The notes below the pieces were generated by a model. It had not been told where the DNA came from and made no database searches. It saw nothing but the letters and a program-made list of their open reading frames with translations. A stretch of DNA of 64,000 bases. Source: Mariniflexile gromovii (lineage in GTDB: Bacteria; Bacteroidota; Bacteroidia; Flavobacteriales; Flavobacteriaceae). The stretch spans positions 1-64,000 of the forward strand of contig NZ_JAGJCB010000018.1 of the NCBI RefSeq assembly GCF_017814435.1, read 5' to 3'. Below are positions 9,906-17,941 of this stretch, piece after piece; position 1 is the first letter of the stretch; each line of letters begins with the position of its first letter. Made by a program: the position numbers and the translations under genes.

Positions 9906-10719
9906 CTTTAGTAATGTCTTTTTCTAATTCTCTAATAAGTTCAAGCTTTCTTTTGTTAACGACAATTTGGTCTATAGTTGGCCTTACATACTCTAAAGGC
10001 GCCGTATCATTTCGAAGTAAAACGTCATTAATTTGCATCAAATATACTCCTAATGAGTCTTTGAGTTGTACAAAATTAGATTTTTTTAACAGTTGATTTT
10101 TATTTTCGGGAGTTATTGCCGAAATTTTATTGATTACTTGGTTGGTTTTAATCCAAATAGTATCATTTAAAGAATAGGATTTAAACTGAATTGATATCGC
10201 GTTTAAATCTTTTTTGTCTTTGGAATTGAAGCGTTTAAATTTTTCTACAACAGAATTGAAATTTAAAATATTTTCATCTATATGAATGTATCTAAATTTA
10301 AGCAAGTCTTCGTTTAGTTTAAATACATCTTTATTTTCATTGTAATAAGTTTCGGCTTCTTGGGTGGTAACAACCGTATCCATATCCCTTTTTACCAATG
10401 CTTCAATATAAGCCTTGGTATACAAGTCATTTTTATATTGCTGTATTAATTTATTAAATTCGTCTTGTTTCGATTGGCTTAAATTTACTTTGGCACCATC
10501 AACAAATAATTGTTGGGTTGCCCAACGATTGATAAAGTTTTGAACCACTAACATACTATCTTCTTTAGGTGTTCCTTCAGATACCAAATCTTTAATATCA
10601 TCATAATACAAATAGGTATCGTTCACCCTTGCGACAGGTACCCTATCGTCTGTTTTTTTAAAAAAGTCGCAGGAATTGACTAAAATAAAAAGAAAAAATA
10701 TGATGGTTTTATTTCGCAC
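9868..10719 (-). CDS. SurA-N-like lipoprotein, probable divergent peptidyl-prolyl isomerase homologue
   Basis: A 283-residue lipoprotein with a hydrophobic leader and lipobox ending in Cys17 (VNSC). After it, 'VPVARVNDTYLYYDDI' resembles the start of the SurA/PpiA N-domain. I see no clear GGxL/GYHI rotamase signature, so it may be a chaperone without isomerase activity. The start is GTG at 10719, which directly follows the TAA of the upstream gene, and no other Met exists in the first 70 residues. It is the middle gene of three related chaperone genes and overlaps the next by 38 bases. Lipid anchoring suggests the periplasmic side of the inner or outer membrane. Confidence 0.8.
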   Translation of the reverse strand: MRNKTIIFFLFILVNSCDFFKKTDDRVPVARVNDTYLYYDDIKDLVSEGTPKEDSMLVVQNFINRWATQQLFVDGAKVNLSQSKQDEFNKLIQQYKNDLYTKAYIEALVKRDMDTVVTTQEAETYYNENKDVFKLNEDLLKFRYIHIDENILNFNSVVEKFKRFNSKDKKDLNAISIQFKSYSLNDTIWIKTNQVINKISAITPENKNQLLKKSNFVQLKDSLGVYLMQINDVLLRNDTAPLEYVRPTIDQIVVNKRKLELIRELEKDITKDAIKNKQFEIYK

Positions 10720-12675
10720 TTATTGGTTTTTTATTTGAGTTTTTACACTTTCTAAAGCCTCTTGGTTTACAACTACTTTGTATTTTTCCGCCAACTCTTT
10801 TAGCCATTTTTCTTCTTTAAAAGCTTGATAGTCGCTTATAACCAAGCCCTTAGCTTCATCCAATGTTTTTTGAGTTTCAGGCAACACCTCATTTACTTGA
10901 ACCAAAACAAAGGCGTTGTTATGATTGTATATTTTAGAGATGCCTTTTTTAAATTCAAACGCTTTTGGCAATGCTTGGTGGTTAGCCTCCATAGTATCTA
11001 CAGTAAAGATAACGTCTATTTTGTTATTACTATTGATAAGGGCTTTAATTTCTGGTAAACCCATACGCTTTTTCAATAGTTTTCCGACTTTTTTAAGCGT
11101 TTTTTGGTCTTTTGAAGAAGCAACAACCGCATCTATTCGCTTTGGAGTTGTGTACTTATTTTTGTGTGCGTTATAGTAATTTTCAATTTCCAAAGAATCG
11201 GTTTTAGCCGTATTCCAAATAGTTGTTTCCATTAAATCGAACAATAATAATCCGTCTCTATATTCTGCAACTACATGGGCGTATTCTTCGTTTTCGCTTT
11301 CTAGATTATCTTCCTGATAAGTTACAACATTGGTATTTAAAAACGTGTTGTACTGTTTTGAAACCAATGTTTTAAAATCGGTTTTTGAAGGCATATTTCG
11401 TTGTGCCGAAACTAAATAATCGCCAAAATCTTTATAAGTTAATTGCTTGTTCCCTATTTTAACAAGAGGTTTGCTTTCGGTAAAACCTTTTGGGAGTTCC
11501 CAAGTACCTTTAAAAAAATTGTCGTTTAAAATGGATGCAAAATAAGCTAATGCTTTGTTTTCTTCCTTAAGGTTATACTTTGCCTTAAGCTTCGTATACA
11601 AAGCCTCGTCTATTAACTTAGAACGTTCATCGCGTTTAACTTTTTGTTCCAATTCCGGTTTCATTTTTTCAAAAGATGCTACAGGCCTTTTACCAAGCAA
11701 CTTAACAATATGCCAACCGTAAGCCGATTTAAAAGGCTCAGACACATCTCCTATTTCCTTTAAACCAAAAGCAGTACCTTCAAACTCTTCCGAATTTATT
11801 TGTCCACCCGAAAACGGCGCAAGCTTACCTCCGTTTGGAGCCGAATTTCCATCGTCTGAAAACTGTTTTGCCAAGGCTTCAAAATCTTCACCTTGTTTTA
11901 GTTTTTTATAAATATCTTGAATTCTATTTTCTGGTTTTTCCGCTAAGGAATCCCCTGGTTTTTCAACAACCATAATATGCGCTACGGTACGCTCACCTCT
12001 CGATTTTCTTTTATCTTGCACATATACAATATGGTAGCCAAATTGGGTTTTAAACGGTTGCGAAATAGCGCCTACTTTGGTATTGTATGCGGCATTTTCA
12101 AACGGATAAACCATTCTGAAACCCGAAAAATAACCTAAATCTTCTCCATAAACCGTTTGTCCATTGTGCACTTCTTTTCTAACTTTTTCAAAACCTTCTT
12201 TTAAAGCTCTTTCACGTAATTTTACGATGGTATTATAAGCTGCCAGCGTATCTTTAGGATTTGCGTTTTCTGGAATTTTTATTAAAATATGCGATGCTTT
12301 TACATCGTTGGAAACACGTTCATAAGCTTCTTGAACCAAAGCATCTGTTACTTCAGAATCTGAAATAAAACTTTTAGCCAACTGCTTTTTATATGAATCC
12401 AATTCGCGTATGTACGATGGTTTCTCATGAAGCTCTAAAGCTTTTGCTTCCTTTAATTTTAATTTATAATTGGTGAAAAGTGATAAATATTCATCTACAT
12501 TTTTTTGAGATTCATCTTGAACCAAATCTAAATTCTTATTATAAACCCTTAAAAACTCCGATGTATAAACGGGTTCACCATCTACTGAAAAAAGGATATC
12601 TTTATTAGCAGATTGACCATAAATATTGAAAATTGCTGTTGAAAAAAATAAAATAAATAAATACTTATAATTCAT
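10720..12675 (-). CDS. Periplasmic peptidyl-prolyl isomerase with two parvulin domains
   Basis: A 651-residue exported PPIase. I use ATG 12675 (MNYKYLFIL..), because the signal peptide begins there and the eight residues upstream add nothing. The signal ends near IYGQS. Parvulin domain 1 runs from 'ASHILIKIP' to 'QFGYHIVYVQDKR'. Domain 2 runs from 'VAHIMVVEKP' through 'DDGNSAPNGGKLAPF' to 'AYGWHIVKLLGKRP'. A long C-terminal part (about 370-651) has no motif I recognise. It opens the chaperone operon under a good promoter at 12699-12728 and its stop abuts the GTG of the next gene. Role: folding of exported and outer-membrane proteins. Confidence 0.92.
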   Translation of the reverse strand: MNYKYLFILFFSTAIFNIYGQSANKDILFSVDGEPVYTSEFLRVYNKNLDLVQDESQKNVDEYLSLFTNYKLKLKEAKALELHEKPSYIRELDSYKKQLAKSFISDSEVTDALVQEAYERVSNDVKASHILIKIPENANPKDTLAAYNTIVKLRERALKEGFEKVRKEVHNGQTVYGEDLGYFSGFRMVYPFENAAYNTKVGAISQPFKTQFGYHIVYVQDKRKSRGERTVAHIMVVEKPGDSLAEKPENRIQDIYKKLKQGEDFEALAKQFSDDGNSAPNGGKLAPFSGGQINSEEFEGTAFGLKEIGDVSEPFKSAYGWHIVKLLGKRPVASFEKMKPELEQKVKRDERSKLIDEALYTKLKAKYNLKEENKALAYFASILNDNFFKGTWELPKGFTESKPLVKIGNKQLTYKDFGDYLVSAQRNMPSKTDFKTLVSKQYNTFLNTNVVTYQEDNLESENEEYAHVVAEYRDGLLLFDLMETTIWNTAKTDSLEIENYYNAHKNKYTTPKRIDAVVASSKDQKTLKKVGKLLKKRMGLPEIKALINSNNKIDVIFTVDTMEANHQALPKAFEFKKGISKIYNHNNAFVLVQVNEVLPETQKTLDEAKGLVISDYQAFKEEKWLKELAEKYKVVVNQEALESVKTQIKNQ

Positions 12676-12698
12676 TTGAAAAAATTTAATTGATAGCA

Positions 12699-12728
12699 CA
12701 AAAATAGCAATATAAACCTTTTATGCAA
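12699..12728 (-). promoter_or_regulatory. Bacteroidota-type promoter for the SurA-like/MoxR operon
   Basis: On the reverse strand, TATTTTTG (12706-12699) matches the -7 consensus TAnnTTTG exactly, and TTG (12728-12726) lies 19 bases upstream at the -33 position. The -7 element ends about 24 bases before the ATG at 12675. Both elements and their spacing fit, so this is one of the better promoter calls here. Confidence 0.75.
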
Positions 12729-12818
12729 GTTGCTTTAACAAACGATGAAAAAGATAAAATATTACCATTCTAAATGATATATTTTTTTACCTTTCCATAT
12801 TCATATTTATAAAATAAC

Positions 12819-13055
12819 ATGCGAAAATTAAAGCTAATATGGGATTTTCATGGGCCAGACGCCAATAAAATTGCGGAACACCATGAAATACATTTAAAAG
12901 AATATATTCAACTCGAAAAATTAGACATTTCCATTACGGGTTTTGAAGCTGTAAGCGATGTACATGCTATCGCTTTTTTAGTGGTTGATGAAGCGGATAT
13001 GAAACCCATTCGAGATGCTTTAAAACCGCATAGAGGACAGTTTTTTTCAAATTAA
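12819..13055 (+). CDS. Conserved small protein of unknown function
   Basis: A 78-residue protein starting MRKLKLIWDFHG and ending HRGQFFSN. The first strand (KLKLIWDF), the helix with 'ANKIAEHHEIHLKEYI' and the strand 'ISITGFEAVSDVHAIAFLVVDE' suggest a small alpha/beta ferredoxin-like fold. There is no signal peptide or membrane segment. The His-rich centre (HGPDANKIAEHHEIH) could bind metal, but that is speculation. It diverges from the chaperone operon. Its codon use and compact composition look like a real, conserved gene; I recall similar short proteins in other Flavobacteriaceae but no function. Confidence 0.7.
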   Translation: MRKLKLIWDFHGPDANKIAEHHEIHLKEYIQLEKLDISITGFEAVSDVHAIAFLVVDEADMKPIRDALKPHRGQFFSN

Positions 13056-13189
13056 TTCCGGAAATGCTAAACCGTAATCCAATAATCTTCTTAGTAATAC
13101 TACTTAAATCAACTGTTGTGTAATCGAAAATTATGCTTTGCACAAAATTTGATTTTATAAGAAAAATCAACTAACTTCGTTTAACAATC

Positions 13190-13218
13190 GATAAAGTTCA
13201 TTGAAACGGAACTTTATC
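13190..13218. promoter_or_regulatory. Perfect 10-bp inverted repeat upstream of an orphan gene
   Basis: GATAAAGTTC (13190-13199) and GAACTTTATC (13209-13218) are exact inverse copies separated by nine bases. The right arm overlaps TATCTTCG (13215-13222), one mismatch from the TAnnTTTG -7 element, about 56 bases before the ATG at 13278. It could be an operator or a small palindromic repeat. Confidence 0.4.
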
Positions 13219-13277
13219 TTCGCATTGTACGCAATTTGAGAAAAATCATTCCGTGAAAAAATATTAAACCTATTTTA

Positions 13278-13859
13278 ATGATAAATAAGAGAAAAACAGA
13301 TATTGCTTTCAAGTTTTTGATTCAAGGACTTTATGGTCAAAATGATTATTATAAAGTAAAAAATTCTCAAACTGTTGCTAAAGCGAAACGTTACTATTTG
13401 AAAATTCTTGATACCTTCTTAATAGCAATAAATGAAACAATCATTATTTCTGACAAAACTCATGTGCAATTGTTGAAATCTATAATCTCGGAAGGAAAAA
13501 AAAGATTGAGCAGTTCAAAAACCTTTGAATCTCTTGACAATTCTCTTATCTGTACTCAAACTGAATTAATTTTTCAATTAATAGGTAATAATCCTGAACG
13601 AAATTTTGAAAAAAATGTACCGAATAGAAAAGACAAATGGAAATTAAATAGACATAGACAAATTCAATACATCCAAACTAACGAACAAAAATTAAATCAG
13701 ATTTTTAATTTAATTCAATCTAGATACAGTGACCGATTTCCGAAATTTATAGATGATTTCTTTAATAAAGTTTATCTGGACGAATGTCAAAGTGATTTTG
13801 GGAATTTAATTCGTTGGATAAAAATAAGTCACCCAGATATTTATTTGGAAATAATATAA
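13278..13859 (+). CDS. Hypothetical protein, accessory gene
   Basis: A 193-residue protein I do not recognise. It is rich in Lys, Asn and Ile, with no signal peptide or membrane span, and looks mostly helical. Tryptophan- and aromatic-containing blocks ('FPKFIDDFFNKVY', 'NLIRWIKISHPDIYLEI') near the C-terminus suggest a folded domain. The base composition is more AT-rich than the neighbours. The gene is isolated, has an inverted repeat upstream, and is followed by a 22-base sequence that also occurs next to two other orphan genes at 57304. It probably arrived as accessory DNA. Confidence 0.6.
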   Translation: MINKRKTDIAFKFLIQGLYGQNDYYKVKNSQTVAKAKRYYLKILDTFLIAINETIIISDKTHVQLLKSIISEGKKRLSSSKTFESLDNSLICTQTELIFQLIGNNPERNFEKNVPNRKDKWKLNRHRQIQYIQTNEQKLNQIFNLIQSRYSDRFPKFIDDFFNKVYLDECQSDFGNLIRWIKISHPDIYLEII

Positions 13860-13927
13860 AAACTGGTTGTAACTCTATGTAAAAAAAAACATTGTTTATT
13901 TTAGTTAAACCGTTTGCTCATTGCTTT

Positions 13928-13949
13928 GTTTGTTAGCTTCTGATTTTCC
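13928..13949. repeat. 22-base dispersed repeat, copy 1
   Basis: This stretch, beginning GTTTGTTAGC and ending GATTTTCC, recurs exactly at 57304-57325. Both copies lie just 3' of a hypothetical gene (13278-13859 and 56502-57239). An exact 22-base match is not expected by chance in 64 kb, even at high AT. Confidence 0.75.
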
Positions 13950-13997
13950 AAGATATAATAAACGTTAAACGAACTCATAAATCCATAAATCATAAAA

Positions 13998-14020
13998 AAA
14001 TCCAGCAATTAGCTGGATTT
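13998..14020 (-). terminator. Rho-independent terminator after the response-regulator gene
   Basis: AAATCCAGC (13998-14006) and GCTGGATTT (14012-14020) form a perfect 9-bp stem around five bases. On the reverse strand it is followed by a run of seven T (forward A run 13994-14000). It ends the leftward rprX-rprY transcript 26 bases after its stop. Confidence 0.85.
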
Positions 14021-14045
14021 TAAATATCTAAAACAATTTGTTCAA

Positions 14046-14747
14046 TTAGTTTACCACCAATCTAAAACCTTCACCGTGAATGTTAAGGATTTCAACTTTT
14101 TCATCAAGTTTTAAGTACTTACGCAGTTTTGCAATGTACACATCCATACTACGAGAGGTAAAATAATTATCGTCTCTCCAAATTTTGGTAAGTGCTAATT
14201 CACGTGGCATTAAATCGTTTTCATGCAATGCCAACAAACGTAACAATTCATTTTCTTTGGGCGATAATTTAACGGGGTCTCCGCCATCAAATTTTAAAAA
14301 ACGCAATTTGGAGTTTAAATCGAACCTTCCAATTTTAAACTCAAATTGTTTGCTGTCCGAAATTGTTTCGGTGGCTTTGCGTTGCATAATAGCCTTAATT
14401 TTCATGAGCAATACTTCGCTATCAAACGGTTTGTTTAAATAATCGTCTGCGCCTACTTTATAGCCTTTTAAAACATCTTCTTTCATGGTTTTGGCCGTTA
14501 AGAAAACAATAGGCACATCGGTATTCTTTTCACGAATTTCCTTAGCTAGCGTGAAGCCATCTTTGTAAGGCATCATAACATCTAAAATGCATAAATCGTA
14601 ATCGTCCTTTTTAAATTTTTCGAAGCCTTCCATTCCGTTTTTTGCATGAACAACATCGTAATCGTTCATCATCAAATAATCTTTAAGAATAATTCCGAAA
14701 TTCGGATCGTCTTCAACTAATAATATTTTCTTTTTTTGCTCTTCCAT
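14046..14747 (-). CDS. rprY: OmpR-family response regulator, RprY-like
   Basis: A 233-residue two-domain regulator. The receiver domain (about 7-120) has the acidic pair in 'LLVEDDPNF', the phospho-acceptor Asp56 in 'CILDVMMPYKDG' and the conserved Lys in 'DDYLNKPF'. The C-terminal winged-helix DNA-binding domain (about 135-233) contains 'SPKENELLRLLALHENDLMPRE' and 'SMDVYIAKLRKYL'. It should bind direct repeats about 11 bases apart. It lies two bases downstream of its kinase. By family (Bacteroides and Porphyromonas RprY) it is implicated in oxidative or envelope stress, but the signal here is unknown. GTTAA-type repeats upstream of its own operon and of degQ are candidate targets. Confidence 0.9.
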   Translation of the reverse strand: MEEQKKKILLVEDDPNFGIILKDYLMMNDYDVVHAKNGMEGFEKFKKDDYDLCILDVMMPYKDGFTLAKEIREKNTDVPIVFLTAKTMKEDVLKGYKVGADDYLNKPFDSEVLLMKIKAIMQRKATETISDSKQFEFKIGRFDLNSKLRFLKFDGGDPVKLSPKENELLRLLALHENDLMPRELALTKIWRDDNYFTSRSMDVYIAKLRKYLKLDEKVEILNIHGEGFRLVVN

Positions 14748-14749
14748 GT

Positions 14750-16321
14750 TTATGATATTATTGGAAGCTTTATTATAAATGTGCTTCCTTTGTCTTTTTC
14801 ACTTTCTACTGATACATGACCTTGATGGTCTTCTACAATACGTTTTACATAGGCCAAACCTAAACCATGACCTTTTACGTTATGAATGTTTCCGGTGTGT
14901 TCTCTATAAAATTTTTCGAACACGCGTTTGGCAGCTGCTTTGCTCATACCACTGCCATGATCTTTTATTTTTAACAAAATATTGTTTCCAACATTTTCGG
15001 TATATACTTCTATTTTTGGTGCTTCTGGTGAATACTTAATGGCATTATCCAGAATGTTAACTATTACATTCGTAAAGTGGGTATCGTTTGCTAAAACCGT
15101 GGATTTTGGTGCATCAAAAAATGTTTTGATATACCCTTGCCTGTCTTCAACTATAAGCCCTACATGCGTTATGGCATCTTCCACTAAGTCGTGCAAATCC
15201 AACCTATCCTTACTTATATTTAATTCATTTTTCTCTAGTTTAGATATACGCAATACGTTTTCTACTTGGGCGTGCATGCGTTTGTTTTCTTCCTTTATCA
15301 TTGCCAAATAGCGCACTACTTTTTCTTTATCATCAATAACTTTTGGGTTTTTAATGGCATCTAAAGCTAAATTTATGGTAGCAATAGGTGTTTTAAACTC
15401 GTGCGTCATGTTATTGATGAAATCTGTTTTTATTTCAGATATTTTACGCTGTTTTACTAATTGGTACAAAGCACTTCCGTAAGCTAAAATGATGATGGAT
15501 GTGAAAATTACCGATAGTAAAATCATACCCATAATAGATGATAAAATGAATCTTTTATCATCTGGAAAATTCACCAACAGTTTGTATGTGCTTTGGTTGC
15601 TTTCATTATAAAACATAAAAACACTGAATGCCGATTCGTCGTAATTTTCAAAATTATCGCTACGTATTCTAGTGGCTAAACCGTTGCTGTAAATAGCAAA
15701 TTCAAAATCGATGTTAATGCCATCTTCTTTTAGCTTTTCAGATAATAACTTTTGAATTTCTTCTTTTGTTACACGCTTATGAATTGGTAAACGAGATGTT
15801 AAATCTTTATAAACATCTTCAAAAACAATTTCATCGGTACTGGACATTTTGTCTAAAAGCAACAACTTATCGTTTGTACTTAAATCCAAATCCAAACTAG
15901 AGCCACTATTTTGGTACACTTTGGTTTCGCGATTACTTAAAATCCGCTTTACACTAATGGTATCTAAACCTATGTCAAAGAGCGATGAATTAAACTTATA
16001 ATTTTCTTCTAAAGTACCGTTTCTGTAAATTGTGGTCTCTTTTGAGTCTAAATCTTCTTTTATGATATATAAATTTCTAATTGCCGTGGTGTCAACTTTT
16101 TCACCCTTAGAAATTAAATCTTGAAGTTTGTACACATATTCTGAGTACTCGCGTTTTTCAATGGTATTTGAAACATAGTTAAGCACTTTGTTTACATTAA
16201 ACTTAAAACGTTCTTTTTCATTTTTTACAGAACCATTTATATAGTATGCCTGAACAAAAATGATACCTATTAGAGATAAACTCATTAACAGGATTAATAG
16301 TACGAAAATCTTTTTGCTCAT
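14750..16321 (-). CDS. rprX: Sensor histidine kinase, RprX-like
   Basis: A 523-residue inner-membrane kinase and the likely partner of the adjacent RprY-like regulator. A first membrane segment (about 5-26) is followed by a roughly 230-residue periplasmic sensor region and a second membrane segment (about 260-284). The HisKA H-box 'FINNMTHEFKTPIATI' gives phospho-acceptor His307. The ATPase domain shows the N-box 'NVIVNILDNAIKYSPEAP', the G1 box 'IKDHGSGM' and the G2 box 'GHGLGLAYVKRI'. I see no clear HAMP domain. The first gene of a two-gene leftward operon, it has inverted and direct GTTAA repeats just upstream, suggesting autoregulation. Confidence 0.92.
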   Translation of the reverse strand: MSKKIFVLLILLMSLSLIGIIFVQAYYINGSVKNEKERFKFNVNKVLNYVSNTIEKREYSEYVYKLQDLISKGEKVDTTAIRNLYIIKEDLDSKETTIYRNGTLEENYKFNSSLFDIGLDTISVKRILSNRETKVYQNSGSSLDLDLSTNDKLLLLDKMSSTDEIVFEDVYKDLTSRLPIHKRVTKEEIQKLLSEKLKEDGINIDFEFAIYSNGLATRIRSDNFENYDESAFSVFMFYNESNQSTYKLLVNFPDDKRFILSSIMGMILLSVIFTSIIILAYGSALYQLVKQRKISEIKTDFINNMTHEFKTPIATINLALDAIKNPKVIDDKEKVVRYLAMIKEENKRMHAQVENVLRISKLEKNELNISKDRLDLHDLVEDAITHVGLIVEDRQGYIKTFFDAPKSTVLANDTHFTNVIVNILDNAIKYSPEAPKIEVYTENVGNNILLKIKDHGSGMSKAAAKRVFEKFYREHTGNIHNVKGHGLGLAYVKRIVEDHQGHVSVESEKDKGSTFIIKLPIIS

Positions 16322-16330
16322 TATTCAAAA

Positions 16331-16391
16331 TTAACATTTTAACATTTAGTGCTAAGCCCTTTTAACCTTACATTAACAAAAATGTTAAAAT
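16331..16391 (-). promoter_or_regulatory. Cluster of TTAAC direct and inverted repeats upstream of rprX
   Basis: The 76-base gap before rprX contains TTAAC at 16331, 16339, 16362 and 16373. The last two are exactly 11 bases apart, one helical turn, as in PhoB/OmpR-family boxes. In addition, 16336-16347 and 16380-16391 are a perfect 12-bp inverted repeat (ATTTTAACATTT and its complement). This is a candidate autoregulatory operator for the RprY-like protein; the pairing of site and regulator is inferred. Confidence 0.45.
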
Positions 16392-16397
16392 TTGTGT

Positions 16398-16985
16398 TTA
16401 TTTAATAGATTTTAGAATTTTAACGTGAATTTTCTTTACTTGATTTATAGTATCTTCAAGTGTTGTATTTGTAATTACATAATCTGAAAGTTTTACTTTT
16501 TCATCGTCAGACCATTGATTTTTCATGATAGCTTCTACTTTCTCTTCCGTAGTATCGTCACGTTTTAACAAACGTTGTATACGCACTTCTTTTGGTGCTG
16601 TAACGGTAATCACATAATCGCATAGTTTATGACCTCCATTTTCAAACAAAATAGCCACTTCTTTTATTACATAAGGACTATTTTGCTTTGCTGACCATTT
16701 TTTAAAGTGAGCTGCCACACGTGGGTGCACCATGGCATTCATTTGCTGTAAATAACTTTTATCGTTAAAAATGATATTTGCAATAAAAGGTTTGTTTAAT
16801 CGATTATCCAAATACGCCTCTTCACCAAACAAGGCTATAAGTTTGCGTTTGATAACTTTAGAACGGTTCATGAGTTTTTTGGCCTCTTCATCAGCTATAT
16901 AAACGGGAATACCCAACGCCTCAAATTGTTTGGCAACCGTTGTTTTACCACTTCCTATACCACCTGTTAAACCTACTACAATCAT
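16398..16985 (-). CDS. coaE: Dephospho-CoA kinase
   Basis: Phosphorylates dephospho-CoA at the 3' hydroxyl, the last step of coenzyme A synthesis, in the cytoplasm. At 195 residues it is the normal length. The P-loop is GGIGSGKT (8-15). The family block 'VYIADEEAKKLM' (about 28-39), the 'MVHPRVAAHFKKW' region and the 'RLLKRDDTTEEKVEAIMKNQ' lid are all present. ATG at 16985 overlaps the stop of the YbbR gene by four bases (ATGA type), so it is translationally coupled to it. coaBC lies 5 kb away in another operon. Confidence 0.96.
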   Translation of the reverse strand: MIVVGLTGGIGSGKTTVAKQFEALGIPVYIADEEAKKLMNRSKVIKRKLIALFGEEAYLDNRLNKPFIANIIFNDKSYLQQMNAMVHPRVAAHFKKWSAKQNSPYVIKEVAILFENGGHKLCDYVITVTAPKEVRIQRLLKRDDTTEEKVEAIMKNQWSDDEKVKLSDYVITNTTLEDTINQVKKIHVKILKSIK

Positions 16986-17941
16986 TCTATTATGATGAAC
17001 TCTATACGTTGTTGTTTAATTTTAACATTTTTTGCTGATTTTGGAAATTTTTCCAATTCTGGCACCAATAGCGATTGATTATTTACCACTTTACTGTAAT
17101 CGCAAACCACCCTGAAATCTTTAGCCGAAATAGAATTAAAGTTACTTAAACTTACATAATAAGACACATTAACTTCTTTAGGAAAATATTTTAAATTGAT
17201 ATTTTCCGGCACATTAATAACAAATACCGGTATTTTTAAAGTACCTTCTGTAAACTTTTCAACTTTTGCTTTTAAGATTATTTTGTCGGTTGAAAACTTT
17301 ACATCTTTGTTCTTTCTAGCTGTTTTCAGCTTAACGGTTTCGGATAGATTTTTTTTAACATCTTTTAATGATACCTTTTCGGTTTCAACAAAATCAATAT
17401 TAGACACCAATGCCTTTGGCCCCACTACAAGCAACGAGTCGGGTTCCAAAACATAAGTGCTAGACACATCAAAACCCACGCTATATTTTATATCTTCATT
17501 TAGTTTAATAGGCACTTTTTTCACCATGTTTAAACCATATCTAAAGGTGAGCACCTCTGGAGCTATGTTTAGTAATTCAACTTGTTTGCCAAATTGTGTG
17601 TTTTCTAAATAGGCCTTGGACTTATTCCAAACAAAAACAGAATCCTTTTTATAGACATCTTTTTTAAAATCTATTTTAATTTTAGGTTTCGAAAAATAAT
17701 AGGTTAACCATTTAAATCCATGTGTTTTTAAGGTGATGTTTAAAGCTACGGAATCATCAAAAACAACATCTTCTTCTGGAATATTGATTTTTTCAATATT
17801 AAAAACCACTGTATTGGTATAGGTTTTTGAAAGTTTGGTAAATATCAAAATGATGAATGCCAAGAGCAAAAACAGAAAAAACACATTTATTTTTTTGTTT
17901 TTGATAGAGGTTAATATGTCGGATTTTATTTTTTTTATCAT
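16982..17941 (-). CDS. YbbR-like (CdaR) domain membrane-anchored protein
   Basis: A 319-residue protein with one N-terminal membrane segment (about 18-38, 'VFFLFLLLAFIILIFTKL') and an extracytoplasmic region made of YbbR-type beta repeats. An example is 'PIKLNEDIKYSVGFDVSSTYVLEPDSLLVVGPKALVSNIDFV'. In Firmicutes, CdaR regulates the c-di-AMP cyclase CdaA. No cdaA is visible next to it here, so that role cannot be assumed. It overlaps coaE by four bases and the upstream glycosyltransferase by four, forming a tight three-gene operon. In Flavobacteriaceae I recall this gene next to coaE commonly. Confidence 0.85.
   Translation of the reverse strand: MIKKIKSDILTSIKNKKINVFFLFLLLAFIILIFTKLSKTYTNTVVFNIEKINIPEEDVVFDDSVALNITLKTHGFKWLTYYFSKPKIKIDFKKDVYKKDSVFVWNKSKAYLENTQFGKQVELLNIAPEVLTFRYGLNMVKKVPIKLNEDIKYSVGFDVSSTYVLEPDSLLVVGPKALVSNIDFVETEKVSLKDVKKNLSETVKLKTARKNKDVKFSTDKIILKAKVEKFTEGTLKIPVFVINVPENINLKYFPKEVNVSYYVSLSNFNSISAKDFRVVCDYSKVVNNQSLLVPELEKFPKSAKNVKIKQQRIEFIIIE

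Noticed and set aside
12967-13170. Reverse 67-codon ORF over the end of the 78-residue protein gene
   Set aside because: It is antisense to a better supported gene, with random-looking composition and no promoter.
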